Shown piece after piece: positions 13,832 to 22,081 of a DNA stretch of 64,000 nt. The translations under genes were made by a program, and so were the position numbers. A model generated the notes under the pieces. That model had not been told where the DNA came from, did not search any database, and was given only the letters and a program-made list of their open reading frames with translations. The stretch's first letter is position 1, and the number at the start of each line of letters is the position of its first letter. Source of the DNA: an uncultured Clostridia bacterium. GTDB taxonomy: Bacteria; Bacillota; Clostridia; Christensenellales; Borkfalkiaceae. The stretch is taken from assembly GCA_947628505.1 (NCBI GenBank), contig CANRAD010000009.1, forward strand, positions 1 to 64,000. The letters are read 5' to 3'.

Positions 13832-15474
13832 AAGTTGTGCTTGCGGGCAATCCCAACGCCGGCAAAACCACGCTTTTCAACGCCCTCACGAAAAGCCATC
13901 TGAGAACGGGAAATTTTCACGGCGTAACAACTTCTCCGGCGAGCAAAACAATCGGCGGGATAACCTATGCGGACGTGCCCGGCGCATATTCGTTTTCAAC
14001 GTATTCCATGGAGGAAAAAAGCGCTTTAAACGAGGTTCAAAGCGCCGATTTGATTGTCAACGTCGTCGACGCCTTAACCCTCGAAAACAGCCTCTCCTTG
14101 ACGCGGGAATTTTTGTCTCTCGACAAAAAAATGTTAATATATATTACGAAAACCCGAAAATTAAAGAGGCGTAAGGGGTGGTTGGACGCATACCGTCTTT
14201 CGCAGTATTTAGGCGTTCCCGTGTTGGATTGCACGCCCTCGGAGTTGGGCGAGATTATAAAGAGCGGAAAGATTCCCGATATCGCGGCGGACAAGAGCGT
14301 TCGCCTCTCGGACGCGTATTTTGCGGGCAACGTGGAGCTGACGTTCGCCGATAAACTTTTTTATAACAATATATTCTCGTTTTTATTCTTCGCGACGGTC
14401 ATAACTCTGACTTTTTTCCTCGCCTTTCATCCCGCCATGCCGGGCGCGCTCATGAAAGACGCGGCGGAGGAACTTCTTTGCGTTAAACTCTGCAAAGCGA
14501 TAACTTCCGGAATGAAGAATCCCGCTCTCATATCGCTCGTGGAGGACGGCATTTTCGGCGGCGCGGGCGGCGTGCTCTCGTTTTTACCGCAGATTGCGCT
14601 GTTGTATCTGGTTCTGTCCGTTCTCGACGAAAGCGGGATAACGTCCGCGCTCGCGTTCTGTACGGACGGCGTTTTCGAAAAGGCGGGGCTCTCCGGGCGC
14701 GCGGCGTTTTCGCTCGTCTCCGGGTTCGGCTGTACCGCGGCGGCCGTTGCCACAACTCGCGGATTTTCCACTCCGGCGGCGCAGAAGCGCACGATAGCCG
14801 TGCTTCCGTTCGTGCCGTGCGCGGCGAAGATGCCCGTTTTCCTCACGCTTTTGACGCCGTTTTTCGAGAACCCGTTCCCCGTTATCACGTGTTTTTACTT
14901 TGCGGGAACGGCTTTTTGTTTGGTCTGCGCGAGAATTCTCGGTCGCCGCGGCGAGGAAATGCTGTCGGAAGTTACTCCGATAAGTTTTCCGCCCTTTAAA
15001 AATTTACTCATAAAGTTGAAATTTTATTTGAAAGGGTTTATAATGAAAGTAGCGGGCACTGTAACGCTGTTTTGCATTGTAAGCTGGTTTTTTTCGCACT
15101 TTTCCTTTGCATTTTCCTATGTGTCCACAGAAAAGAGCATGCTTGCCGATTTTTCGCGGTTGATAGCGCCTCTGTTCGCGCCCATGGGCACGACGGATTG
15201 GAGAATAGCTTACGCCGCGCTGTGCGGCTTTATAGCCAAGGAAAACGTCGCGGCCACGATAGCCATGCTCTGCCCGCCGGGAGCCGGCGTCGATTTGCCG
15301 TGCGCGCTCGGGCTGTGCGCGTTTCTGCTCCTATGCCCGGCCTGCATTTCGGCTTTTTCGGCCTCGTGCAGAGAAGTCGGGTTTGTGTTCACCTTGAAGT
15401 GCGCCGCCGTACAGCTCGCTTTGGCGTTTGCGGGCGGATATATTACAAACGCCGCTTTTACATTGATATTATGA
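13828..15474 (+). CDS. feoB: Ferrous iron transport protein B with atypical G domain
   Basis: 548 residues, compact for FeoB. N-terminal G domain: G1 GNPNAGKTT at 7-15, G2 threonine in FHGVTTS, G3 DVPG. The expected G4 (NxxD) is replaced by ITKTRKLKRRKG and no normal G5 is visible, so guanine recognition may be altered. The membrane part from about residue 175 keeps both gate motifs: FGCTAAAVATTRGFST followed by PFVPCAAKMPVF, and ALCGFIAKENVAATIA near the end. GTG start overlapping feoA. It imports Fe2+ across the cytoplasmic membrane. Followed by a 4-base overlap (ATGA) into the pseudouridine synthase gene. Confidence 0.92.
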   Translation: MKVVLAGNPNAGKTTLFNALTKSHLRTGNFHGVTTSPASKTIGGITYADVPGAYSFSTYSMEEKSALNEVQSADLIVNVVDALTLENSLSLTREFLSLDKKMLIYITKTRKLKRRKGWLDAYRLSQYLGVPVLDCTPSELGEIIKSGKIPDIAADKSVRLSDAYFAGNVELTFADKLFYNNIFSFLFFATVITLTFFLAFHPAMPGALMKDAAEELLCVKLCKAITSGMKNPALISLVEDGIFGGAGGVLSFLPQIALLYLVLSVLDESGITSALAFCTDGVFEKAGLSGRAAFSLVSGFGCTAAAVATTRGFSTPAAQKRTIAVLPFVPCAAKMPVFLTLLTPFFENPFPVITCFYFAGTAFCLVCARILGRRGEEMLSEVTPISFPPFKNLLIKLKFYLKGFIMKVAGTVTLFCIVSWFFSHFSFAFSYVSTEKSMLADFSRLIAPLFAPMGTTDWRIAYAALCGFIAKENVAATIAMLCPPGAGVDLPCALGLCAFLLLCPACISAFSASCREVGFVFTLKCAAVQLALAFAGGYITNAAFTLIL

Positions 15475-16316
15475 AAGTTTTTACGGTTAAAGAAGATTGT
15501 TCGCTCCGCGATTTTACCGACGCAAATTATCCGCAGGGCGGATTCTGTTTCAATCAGCTTTTGAAGGACAGAGAAATAAAGATTAACGGTTCGAGAACGG
15601 GTTCCGACGTGAAGTTGCACGCCGGCGACGAAGTGGCGTATTACACCACCCGCGCGCAGGAACGCGCTTTGAGCCATAAAATAGTGTACGAGGACGAAAA
15701 CATAGTAGTTGCGGACAAGTACTCAGGCGTGTCGAGCGAAGGGCTGTATGCCGAAATCAACGCGCGCACGCCCGTAAAGGCCGTTCACCGTCTGGACAGA
15801 AACACTCAGGGGCTCATCGTGTTTGCGAAAACGCCGATAGCCGAGAGGGAGCTTTTAAAGGCGTTCAAAGAGCGCAGAGCGCATAAAACCTATCTTGCGC
15901 TGTGCAAAAATGCCTTCAAACAGCCCGAGGCGAAGATGACGGCCTATCTTATGAAAAACCCGCGCGACGCGTTCGTAACGGTATACGGCCGTCCCGTCGT
16001 CGGCGCACAGCGCATAATAACCGAATATCGCGTGGTAAAGGAAAAGGGCGATCTCGCGCTTGTGGAAATAGTGCTGCACACGGGCAAAACCCATCAGATA
16101 CGCGCTCACATGGCGTATATAGGTTGTCCCGTCCTCGGCGACGGAAAATACGGCGACGGCGAGCTCAACGCCAAATACTCGGCGCGCAGACAGTGCCTCG
16201 TGGCGAAATATCTCCGTCTCGATATAGGCGGTCAACTCGGCTATCTCGGTTTAAAGACGTTTGAAAGCGGATTTACGCCCAAGCCGCCCAAAGCGGAAAA
16301 AACGCCGAAAAACTGA
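15471..16316 (+). CDS. RluA-family pseudouridine synthase
   Basis: 281 residues. Isomerises uridine to pseudouridine in rRNA or tRNA. Catalytic motif HRLDRNTQGL with Asp109. An S4-like RNA-binding stretch lies at about 25-58 (FCFNQLLKDREIKING...LHAGDEV). Further family blocks are KTYLALC and TGKTHQIRAHMAYIGCPVLGD. ATG overlaps the feoB stop (ATGA), so I start there and not at the upstream in-frame ATG inside feoB. The family is certain; whether it is RluC-, RluD- or RluB-like in site choice cannot be told. The C-terminal tail is Lys/Pro rich. Confidence 0.9.
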   Translation: MKVFTVKEDCSLRDFTDANYPQGGFCFNQLLKDREIKINGSRTGSDVKLHAGDEVAYYTTRAQERALSHKIVYEDENIVVADKYSGVSSEGLYAEINARTPVKAVHRLDRNTQGLIVFAKTPIAERELLKAFKERRAHKTYLALCKNAFKQPEAKMTAYLMKNPRDAFVTVYGRPVVGAQRIITEYRVVKEKGDLALVEIVLHTGKTHQIRAHMAYIGCPVLGDGKYGDGELNAKYSARRQCLVAKYLRLDIGGQLGYLGLKTFESGFTPKPPKAEKTPKN

Positions 16317-16375
16317 AAAAAATCCGCCGCGCAAAGGGCCTTTCCGGTCATTTTGCGGACGTATAACGGAATAAT

Positions 16376-16402
16376 AAAAAACGCGCCAAGGGCACGTTTT
16401 TT
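16376..16402. terminator. Bidirectional terminator
   Basis: AAAAAACG (16376-16383) pairs with CGTTTTTT (16395-16402), with an inner GCC/GGC. It lies between the converging pseudouridine synthase and citrate synthase genes. Confidence 0.75.
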
Positions 16403-16423
16403 GCATATATATTGATATTTTTT

Positions 16424-17797
16424 TCAGCGTTTGTCAATAGGAACGTATTCTCTTCTGTCTATAACGCACTCGTATGCGGGGCGTATTATTTTTCCGCCGC
16501 ACACAATCTCTTCCATTCTGTGCGCCGACCAGCCGGCTATTCTCGCTATGGCAAAGAGCGGGGTGTAAAGCGCCTCGGGGAGGTTGAGCATGGAGTAGAC
16601 GAAGCCCGAATAGAAGTCGACGTTGGGGTTCACGGGTTTATCGAGTTTTTTCTGCTCGCATATGAGCCTCGACGCCACGTCCGCAACCGTGTTGTAGAGC
16701 TCGAATTCTTCTTCGAGCCCCTTTTCCGCGGCGAGTTTGCCGGCGTAGAGTTTGAGCACTTCGGCTCTCGGATCGGATATGGTATAAATTGCGTGGCCTA
16801 TGCCGTAAACCAATCCCGTTCTGTCGAAAGCCTTTTTATCGAGTATCTTTTTAACGTAATCGGTTATGTTCTGTTCGTTGCGTTTTTTGACGTTTTCCTT
16901 TATGTTTTCGAACATCTGCATAACTTTTATGTTTGCGCCGCCGTGTTTGGGGCCTTTGAGAGAGCCGAGCGAAGCCGCGGTGGAGGAATACGTGTCCGTG
17001 CCGGTCGACGTGGCGAGATGCGTGGTGAAAGTGGAGGCGTTGCCGCCGCCGTGATCGGCGTGCAGAATGAGCGCGACGTCGAGAACTTTGGCTTCGAGGT
17101 CGGTGAACGCCGAATCCTTTCTCAAAATATGCAGAATGTTCTGCGCGTGCGAATACTCCGCCACGGGCTTATGTATTACGAGCGAAGCGTCGTTGGTTTC
17201 GTAGTATCTGTATGCGCGGTAGGAATACGCCGCCATAAGCGGGAACGCCGCGATGAGCGAAAGGCACTGCCTTAAAACATTCGAAATGGAAACGTTGTCG
17301 GGATCGGGATCGTAGCTGTAAAGATTGAGAACGCATCTCGCAAGCATGTTCATCATATCTTTCGAGGGCGATTTCATAATTACGTCCCGCACGAAGTTGC
17401 GCGGAAGCACTCTGAATTCCGAGAGCATATCCGAAAACTGTGAAAGTTCGTCCGCCGTAGGGAGCTTTCCGAAGAGGAGAAGATAGACCGTCTCTTCGAA
17501 GCCGAAGCGGTTTTCCGCTATGCAGTTTTTGACTATGTCTTTAACGTTATATCCGCGATAGCACAGAACGCCGGGCACGGGCGTGCGCACGCCGTCGATA
17601 ATCTTCCATGAATTGACTTCCGAAATTTCCGTCAGTCCGCACAAAACGCCCTTGCCGTTTTTGTCTCGCAATCCGCGCTTGACGTCGTACTTGTCGTACA
17701 TGTACGGCTCGATATTGTTGTTTGACGAAGTCATTTTCGCAAGCTGCGATATTGTGTGCGAATATTTTACGATGAGGTTAGCTTCGTTGAAATCCAA
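16424..17797 (-). CDS. gltA: Citrate synthase
   Basis: 457 residues. Condenses oxaloacetate and acetyl-CoA to citrate. Catalytic signature regions are LHADHGGGNASTF (first His), GPKHGGANIKVM, GIGHAIYTISDPRA (second His) and NVDFYSGFVYSML (Asp). It has an N-terminal extension of about 70 residues relative to the short bacterial forms, as seen in Clostridia. AGGAG lies 9 bases before the ATG. Monocistronic, with its own promoter at 17936-17908. In an anaerobe of this kind it most likely feeds glutamate synthesis rather than a full TCA cycle; that role is inferred. Confidence 0.95.
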   Translation of the reverse strand: MDFNEANLIVKYSHTISQLAKMTSSNNNIEPYMYDKYDVKRGLRDKNGKGVLCGLTEISEVNSWKIIDGVRTPVPGVLCYRGYNVKDIVKNCIAENRFGFEETVYLLLFGKLPTADELSQFSDMLSEFRVLPRNFVRDVIMKSPSKDMMNMLARCVLNLYSYDPDPDNVSISNVLRQCLSLIAAFPLMAAYSYRAYRYYETNDASLVIHKPVAEYSHAQNILHILRKDSAFTDLEAKVLDVALILHADHGGGNASTFTTHLATSTGTDTYSSTAASLGSLKGPKHGGANIKVMQMFENIKENVKKRNEQNITDYVKKILDKKAFDRTGLVYGIGHAIYTISDPRAEVLKLYAGKLAAEKGLEEEFELYNTVADVASRLICEQKKLDKPVNPNVDFYSGFVYSMLNLPEALYTPLFAIARIAGWSAHRMEEIVCGGKIIRPAYECVIDRREYVPIDKR

Positions 17798-17907
17798 TTT
17801 GTCTCCTGTTGCGGCGCAAAACCGCGTATCGCCGACGTTTTATGCGCTCAAACGCGTCGGCTGTGCATAAAACGCTTTTATTTTTATAAATATTAATGGT
17901 AGCAATG

Positions 17908-17936
17908 ATTTTAACATAAAACGTCCCGTTTGTCAA
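17908..17936 (-). promoter_or_regulatory. Sigma-A promoter of citrate synthase
   Basis: Minus strand: TTGACA (17936-17931), 17-bp spacer, TAAAAT (17913-17908). Confidence 0.75.
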
Positions 17937-17945
17937 CTTAGGTCG

Positions 17946-17974
17946 TTGACATAATGTGAAAATGGGATTAAAAT
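17946..17974 (+). promoter_or_regulatory. Sigma-A promoter of the STAS/sigma operon
   Basis: TTGACA (17946-17951), 17-bp spacer, TAAAAT (17969-17974). It is divergent from the citrate synthase promoter with 10 bp between the two -35 boxes. Confidence 0.75.
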
Positions 17975-18036
17975 AGGATAAAAGTTGCGTTTTCGCACCG
18001 CCGAAAGCGTTTATAATAAAAAGTGAGGAGAAAGAT

Positions 18037-18345
18037 ATGCAACAGGTCAAGCTGAAATCTGCTGCGAAACGGCTCGAATTTTCGCTTTCGGGCGAGATAG
18101 ACGCCGCAACGAGCGAGGATTTTTACGCGCAGGTCATAGCCTGCTATGAACATGATAAAAAGGACATAGTTTTCGATTGCTCGGCGCTTACGTTTATCGA
18201 CAGCACCACGCTCGGCACGTTTGTGAAAATCTATAAAAAACTCAAATCCGAGGGCTACGGCGTCGCGCTCGAAAGAGTGCGCCCCAACGTCAAGAAATTA
18301 TTCGATATCTGTGCGCTCGATACGCTTATGGAGATACGTACATGA
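18037..18345 (+). CDS. STAS-domain anti-sigma-factor antagonist
   Basis: 102 residues, one STAS domain of the SpoIIAA/RsbV type. These proteins free a sigma factor by binding its anti-sigma partner and are switched off by phosphorylation. The phospho-acceptor region reads ALTFIDSTTLGTFVKIYK, matching the family's D-S-[ST]-x-L-G. GAGGAG lies 8 bases before the ATG. First gene of a four-gene operon with 4-base overlaps; the next gene starts at 18342. Whether it belongs to sporulation (SpoIIAA-like) or stress response (RsbV-like) cannot be decided from sequence. Confidence 0.9.
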   Translation: MQQVKLKSAAKRLEFSLSGEIDAATSEDFYAQVIACYEHDKKDIVFDCSALTFIDSTTLGTFVKIYKKLKSEGYGVALERVRPNVKKLFDICALDTLMEIRT

Positions 18346-18689
18346 AAGAATTTTGCGTAAAATTCCGTCTTTCGGACAGCGAATACATGACCGCTTTGAG
18401 GCTGGTCGCCGGGGCCGTTTGTTCCGCCAACGACGTGGATATGGATACGCTCGAAGATTTTAAAGTATGCGTAACCGAAAGCGCCATAATGCTCAAAAAC
18501 TGCGGTTTCGAAGCCGTCAGCGCCGTGTTCGGCTACGATAACGGCGTGTATTGCGCCGTGTCCGGAGAGGGCGGCGAACCTTGCGAGGGCGAAAACGAAT
18601 TGTCGCTCGCGCTCATTTCCGCGCTCGTAGGCGAGTGCGATATCTCCCGTCGCGGAGAAATAATAGAAAAAGTAACGCTTAAAATATGA
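18342..18689 (+). CDS. RsbW/SpoIIAB-like anti-sigma factor, degenerate
   Basis: 115 residues, shorter than typical SpoIIAB (about 145). The first half follows the HATPase_c pattern of anti-sigma kinases (LRLVAGAVCSANDVDMDTLEDFKVCVTESAIML), with a modified N box (VTESAIMLKNCG). The expected ATP-lid motifs (DxGxG and GxGL) are not visible. It may bind the sigma factor without being an active kinase. ATG overlaps the STAS stop and its own stop overlaps the sigma start, so the stoichiometry is tightly coupled. Family assignment rests on pattern and context. Confidence 0.7.
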   Translation: MKEFCVKFRLSDSEYMTALRLVAGAVCSANDVDMDTLEDFKVCVTESAIMLKNCGFEAVSAVFGYDNGVYCAVSGEGGEPCEGENELSLALISALVGECDISRRGEIIEKVTLKI

Positions 18690-19420
18690 CCGACGAAAGA
18701 GAGCTCGACGGGCTTTTCAGGGAATACAGAAAAACCCGCGACATAAAAATACGCAATCTGATAGTCGAGAAGTATCTGTACGTGGCCGAAATTCTCGCCA
18801 AAAAATTCGCGGGAAGGGGCGTCGAGTACGACGATTTGTTGCAGGTTGCTTCGGAGGCGCTTATCTCGGGAGTGGAAAAATTCGATCCCGATATGGGCAA
18901 CCGTTTTACGACTTACATAACCCCCACGATAACCGGAGTAATTAAAAACTATTTCCGGGATTATTCCCGCGCGGTGCGCTTGCCGAGGAGACTCTATGCG
19001 GTTGCGGCGAAAGTGCGGGAAGAGGCCGACGCATATTTTAAGGAAAACGGCAAAAAGCCTACCGTAAAACAGCTTTCCGAGTCGCTCGGGCTGTCGGAAG
19101 AACTCATAATGGAGGCGCTCGAATGTCGCGCGCCCGTCAGTTTGGACGCAACTTCCGGCTCGGGAGACGGGGACGACAACGACGCTCCTTTGTACGACGT
19201 TATAAAGGACGACGAGGACGCTTTCGAGGCGTTCGAGGACAACGAGGCTCTGAGAGCCGAAATCGAAAAACTCGATCCAACCGAAAAAAAGGTCATATCG
19301 TTGAGATACATACAGGGCAAATCCCAATCGGAAACCGGCAAAATTCTCGGCGTGAGCCAGATGTTCATTTCGCGCGCCGAGAGAAAAATAGTCGAGAAAT
19401 TAAAGGAAGCGCTGTTGTGA
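18686..19420 (+). CDS. Sigma-70 family factor (SigB/SigF/SigG group)
   Basis: 244 residues. Region 2 runs from about 15 to 90 (RNLIVEKYLYVAEILAKKF, GVEYDDLLQVASEALISGVEKFDP, RFTTYITPTITGVIKNYFRD). Region 3 follows (RLPRRLYAVAAKVREEADAY, PTVKQLSESLGLSEELI). An acidic linker of about 40 residues (SGDGDDNDAPLYDVIKDDED) precedes region 4 (LDPTEKKVISLRYIQGKSQSETGKILGVSQMFISRAERKI). It directs RNA polymerase to alternative promoters. The gene order and coupling with STAS and HATPase genes imply partner switching. A sporulation role (SigF) is plausible given yqfC/yqfD nearby, but unproven. Confidence 0.93.
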   Translation: MTDERELDGLFREYRKTRDIKIRNLIVEKYLYVAEILAKKFAGRGVEYDDLLQVASEALISGVEKFDPDMGNRFTTYITPTITGVIKNYFRDYSRAVRLPRRLYAVAAKVREEADAYFKENGKKPTVKQLSESLGLSEELIMEALECRAPVSLDATSGSGDGDDNDAPLYDVIKDDEDAFEAFEDNEALRAEIEKLDPTEKKVISLRYIQGKSQSETGKILGVSQMFISRAERKIVEKLKEALL

Positions 19421-19791
19421 TCACGTTTAAAGTTGACAATCTGAAAAGCATGAGCGCACAGCTCTCCGCGTTTGCGGAATTGCTTAAAACGGCCGCCGTC
19501 TGCGAGGACGATATATTTTTGAGCCGTCTTGTGTCGTCCGAACTCATTTCGAACGCCATAAGGCATGGCGGCGAAGAGGCGGAGTTCAGGTGCGAAATCT
19601 GCGTTGACAGAATAAATATAACCGTCCGCGCGAGCAGTTTCGAAGGCGTCGAACTCAATCCGCCGCCGCCGTCTGCGCTCGCCGAGAGCGGCAGAGGCTT
19701 TTATATAATAAACAGCGTAAGTCTGAACGGCATCGAGTGCGGGGAGGGCGGCACGCTTACGGTCGCGATAAAGAGAACGGACAAAAACTGA
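19417..19791 (+). CDS. HATPase anti-sigma/serine-kinase-like protein
   Basis: 124 residues with a GTG start overlapping the sigma stop (GTGA). HATPase_c pattern of the RsbW/SpoIIAB type: N box SELISNAIRHGGEEAEF and a G2-like ESGRGFYIINSVSLNGIEC. The usual DxGxGF motif is replaced by RASSFEG and a proline run. It is the fourth gene of the operon and a second HATPase-like protein beside the degenerate one at 18342. It may be the phosphorylating partner for the STAS protein, or an ATP-sensing regulator. The in-frame region upstream of 19417 is only the shadow of the sigma gene. Confidence 0.8.
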   Translation: MITFKVDNLKSMSAQLSAFAELLKTAAVCEDDIFLSRLVSSELISNAIRHGGEEAEFRCEICVDRINITVRASSFEGVELNPPPPSALAESGRGFYIINSVSLNGIECGEGGTLTVAIKRTDKN

Positions 19792-19806
19792 ACATGGTCA
19801 AGCAAA

Positions 19807-19834
19807 AAGGGCTCCGACGTCTGTCGGAGCCCTT
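19807..19834. terminator. Intrinsic terminator
   Basis: A 12-bp stem, AAGGGCTCCGAC (19807-19818) with 19823-19834, loop GTCT. It is placed between the sigma operon and the converging membrane-protein gene. Confidence 0.75.
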
Positions 19835-19846
19835 CGTTTATGCTTT

Positions 19847-21409
19847 TCAATTCATCAGATGAACTTCTTCGTAAAGTTTGTTCATAAGTCCGTCCGAAAC
19901 GATATCTCTCACTCTCGCGAAGTATATGAATATCGCGGAGAAGAATTTGGAATTGTCGTCGCCTATTATATAATCGGGAATGGCCGAAAGATTGCCGGCG
20001 CGCCTTTCGAGGAATACCCTCGCAAATTCCACTTTTTCGTCGTTGGTCAGTTTCTTTATGAAGTTGTCGGTAGGCCCGTTGTATATTGTGTTTACGTTGT
20101 ATACGATATTCTTCGTTTCGTAAACGGTGCCGTTTTCGTCCGTAGTAGTGGTAGTCGTAACCGTAGCGGATTGCGGCGCGGACGAGGGCTGGGATTGCGA
20201 ATTATATGACGCGGGCTTGGGAGCGGGCTGAGGCTTGGGAGCGGGACGCTCGGGCGCCTTGTATTTATAGGGCTCGGGTTCGGGCTCCGGTTCCAGCTCG
20301 GGTTCGGGTTCCGGCTCGGCAGGTTGAGAGGCCGCAATCGCGGGAGCTGTTATGAGCTCTTCTTCGACTTTCTTTCTGCACGCTATGCAACGCCCTATAT
20401 TTATTATGAGCGCGACTGCCGCGCAGAAGATGAACACATACAGCATGAGTCCTATGTTGCTCTTGTTTACGGCCGCCGTGATGGCGAGTGCTATAAGGAA
20501 TATGAGTTCGAGGGAATATCTTATGAGATTGGCCGTGCGCATAAATCTCTTCGTGTTCTTCCCCAATCCGGCAAGATCGAGCAAATAGTTCGCAATAGCG
20601 AGGAGCGCGGCCGCCGCAAGGAATATCTCCATAAGCATGATAATCGGGCTTCCGGTATCGAACAACGTCTGCGGAGATGTGAACAGTCCGTAAACATAGT
20701 CGAGGCCGTATACGTTATTGAAAATCCCGAGGGACATTCCCGTGGACGCGGAGAAATCGGCAAACAGTTCCGCGAAAGCGGGAGCGATTTTCGTTATGGG
20801 GAATACCGCGAACACAACGGCCAGCGAGGAGAGCACAAGAAGTATAAACTTGACGAGCCCCGATTTGCCCTTGTACACGAACGCCTGCACGACGAGCGCC
20901 GCGAGCGTGCCGCCGAAGGCTATCACCGTGCTCAGATTCCATCCGAAGAACGCCCTCGCCGTCTCCGAAAAGCTCATAACCGTCATGTCCGACATAAGCA
21001 TGAGCGACAGCACGACGAGAGATATGACCTCCATCACCGAAGCGGCCTTTACAGCCGCCGTGCTCGATTTCCCGGCTATCGAAATCGGCATAAGGCATAT
21101 CACGGCCGCAACCGTCGTTATGCCGTAGAGCACAAGGAAAAGCGCGCCTATATCGAAAGGCGAGGTTCCGAAAAACGCAATGTTGTGAGAATAGATACCG
21201 CTGAATTTTTCGATAAGGGGCATGCTGTTTGCCTTGAACAGCACGCCGAAAGCTCCGATAAACTGAATTGCGCCCATATTGTCGAAATCGATCGCGCCCA
21301 GCGCTTTCGTTCCGAGGGGCAATACCAACCCTATAACAAGGCATATCACAGCGAGTATATAAGTGATAAGCGCGGGATACTTGCTATGGGTTTTCTCATT
21401 TTCCGCCAT
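19847..21409 (-). CDS. Polytopic membrane protein with Glu-Pro linker
   Basis: 520 residues; family not recognised. The N-terminal 340 residues contain about eight hydrophobic segments (for example TYILAVICLVIGLVLPLG and FIFCAAVALIINIG) and a CIAC pair at the end of the last one. An acidic Glu-Pro repeat (PEPEPELEPEPEPEP) and a Lys/Pro/Ala/Gln/Ser-rich linker follow at about 355-425. A C-terminal helical domain (FIKKLTNDEKVEFARVFLERR...IGDDNSKFFSAIFIYFARV) is probably cytoplasmic. The rigid Glu-Pro stretch looks like a spacer between membrane and globular parts. No enzyme motif. Monocistronic. Confidence 0.7.
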   Translation of the reverse strand: MAENEKTHSKYPALITYILAVICLVIGLVLPLGTKALGAIDFDNMGAIQFIGAFGVLFKANSMPLIEKFSGIYSHNIAFFGTSPFDIGALFLVLYGITTVAAVICLMPISIAGKSSTAAVKAASVMEVISLVVLSLMLMSDMTVMSFSETARAFFGWNLSTVIAFGGTLAALVVQAFVYKGKSGLVKFILLVLSSLAVVFAVFPITKIAPAFAELFADFSASTGMSLGIFNNVYGLDYVYGLFTSPQTLFDTGSPIIMLMEIFLAAAALLAIANYLLDLAGLGKNTKRFMRTANLIRYSLELIFLIALAITAAVNKSNIGLMLYVFIFCAAVALIINIGRCIACRKKVEEELITAPAIAASQPAEPEPEPELEPEPEPEPYKYKAPERPAPKPQPAPKPASYNSQSQPSSAPQSATVTTTTTTDENGTVYETKNIVYNVNTIYNGPTDNFIKKLTNDEKVEFARVFLERRAGNLSAIPDYIIGDDNSKFFSAIFIYFARVRDIVSDGLMNKLYEEVHLMN

Positions 21410-21631
21410 TTTTACATAATCTCCGTATATATTAATCGGTTCCGCATGAAGCGGCCGTCGAATACTTTTACACTGTTATTTTAATACACCTTACCGTCAA
21501 TGTCAAGGATTAATCAACTTTTTTATTATTATTTTTTGCATTGGACGGGGCATATTAGGGGGGTAATCGTCTTTTTTGCGCATTTTCAACGTCGATTTCC
21601 GCGCGCGTTTACATATACATATATTATTATA

Positions 21632-21683
21632 TTGGGCAATTTTCGCCCAAGCTATTGATTTTGTTCGGGTATTTTGATATAAT
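21632..21683 (+). promoter_or_regulatory. Promoter and upstream inverted repeat of the PucR-type gene
   Basis: TTGATT (21655-21660), 17-bp spacer, TATAAT (21678-21683). The inverted repeat TTGGGC-N7-GCCCAA at 21632-21650 ends just before the -35 and could be a regulator site. The preceding 140 bp (21490-21630) is AT-rich with nothing else recognisable. Confidence 0.6.
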
Positions 21684-21700
21684 TGTTTGGGTTAAAAATC

Positions 21701-22060
21701 ATGGAAAACGTAAAAAATACTAAAAACAAGCATATATATGAGCATTTTTCTGCTGTAAAGTCTATCGGTCTCGAAGAAATGATATCGCGTCTGCCGCAGT
21801 CGGAGCGCGAAGAGATAATTTCGGAATACGACGCCGGAAATTTATCTGAGATATTCGCGGACAAGGGTTTGACGGCAACGGCTCTCGCCTTTCTCGAAAA
21901 CGGCATGAACGTATCCGCCACGGCGAGAAAACTCTATATGCACAGAAATACGCTTATGTATAAGCTGAAAATCATCAGAAAGACGACGGGCCTCGATCTG
22001 AGGGATTTCGATATGGCGGTAACTTTCAGAATACTTTATATTTTATATAATGAAAAATAA
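21701..22060 (+). CDS. PucR-type HTH protein (short)
   Basis: 119 residues. The C-terminal half is a PucR-family helix-turn-helix (HTH_30): TALAFLENGMNVSATARKLY, MHRNTLMYKLKIIRKTTGLDL, FDMAVTFRILYIL. Family members are normally the C-terminal domain of much larger regulators; here only a short N-terminal helical part (SIGLEEMISRLPQSEREEIIS) is present. I start at the ATG at 21701, because the alternative TTG at 21683 overlaps the -10 box. Shine-Dalgarno is weak. The S41 protease gene follows after 21 bases and may be a target or partner. Confidence 0.75.
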   Translation: MENVKNTKNKHIYEHFSAVKSIGLEEMISRLPQSEREEIISEYDAGNLSEIFADKGLTATALAFLENGMNVSATARKLYMHRNTLMYKLKIIRKTTGLDLRDFDMAVTFRILYILYNEK

Positions 22061-22081
22061 CGTCGCAAACGGAAGTATGTC

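Noticed and set aside
16412..17275. 287-residue plus-strand frame
   Set aside because: Antisense of citrate synthase; composition is the mirror of that gene.
20324..21484. 386-residue plus-strand frame
   Set aside because: Antisense of the membrane-protein gene; Arg/Tyr/His-rich artefact of reverse reading.
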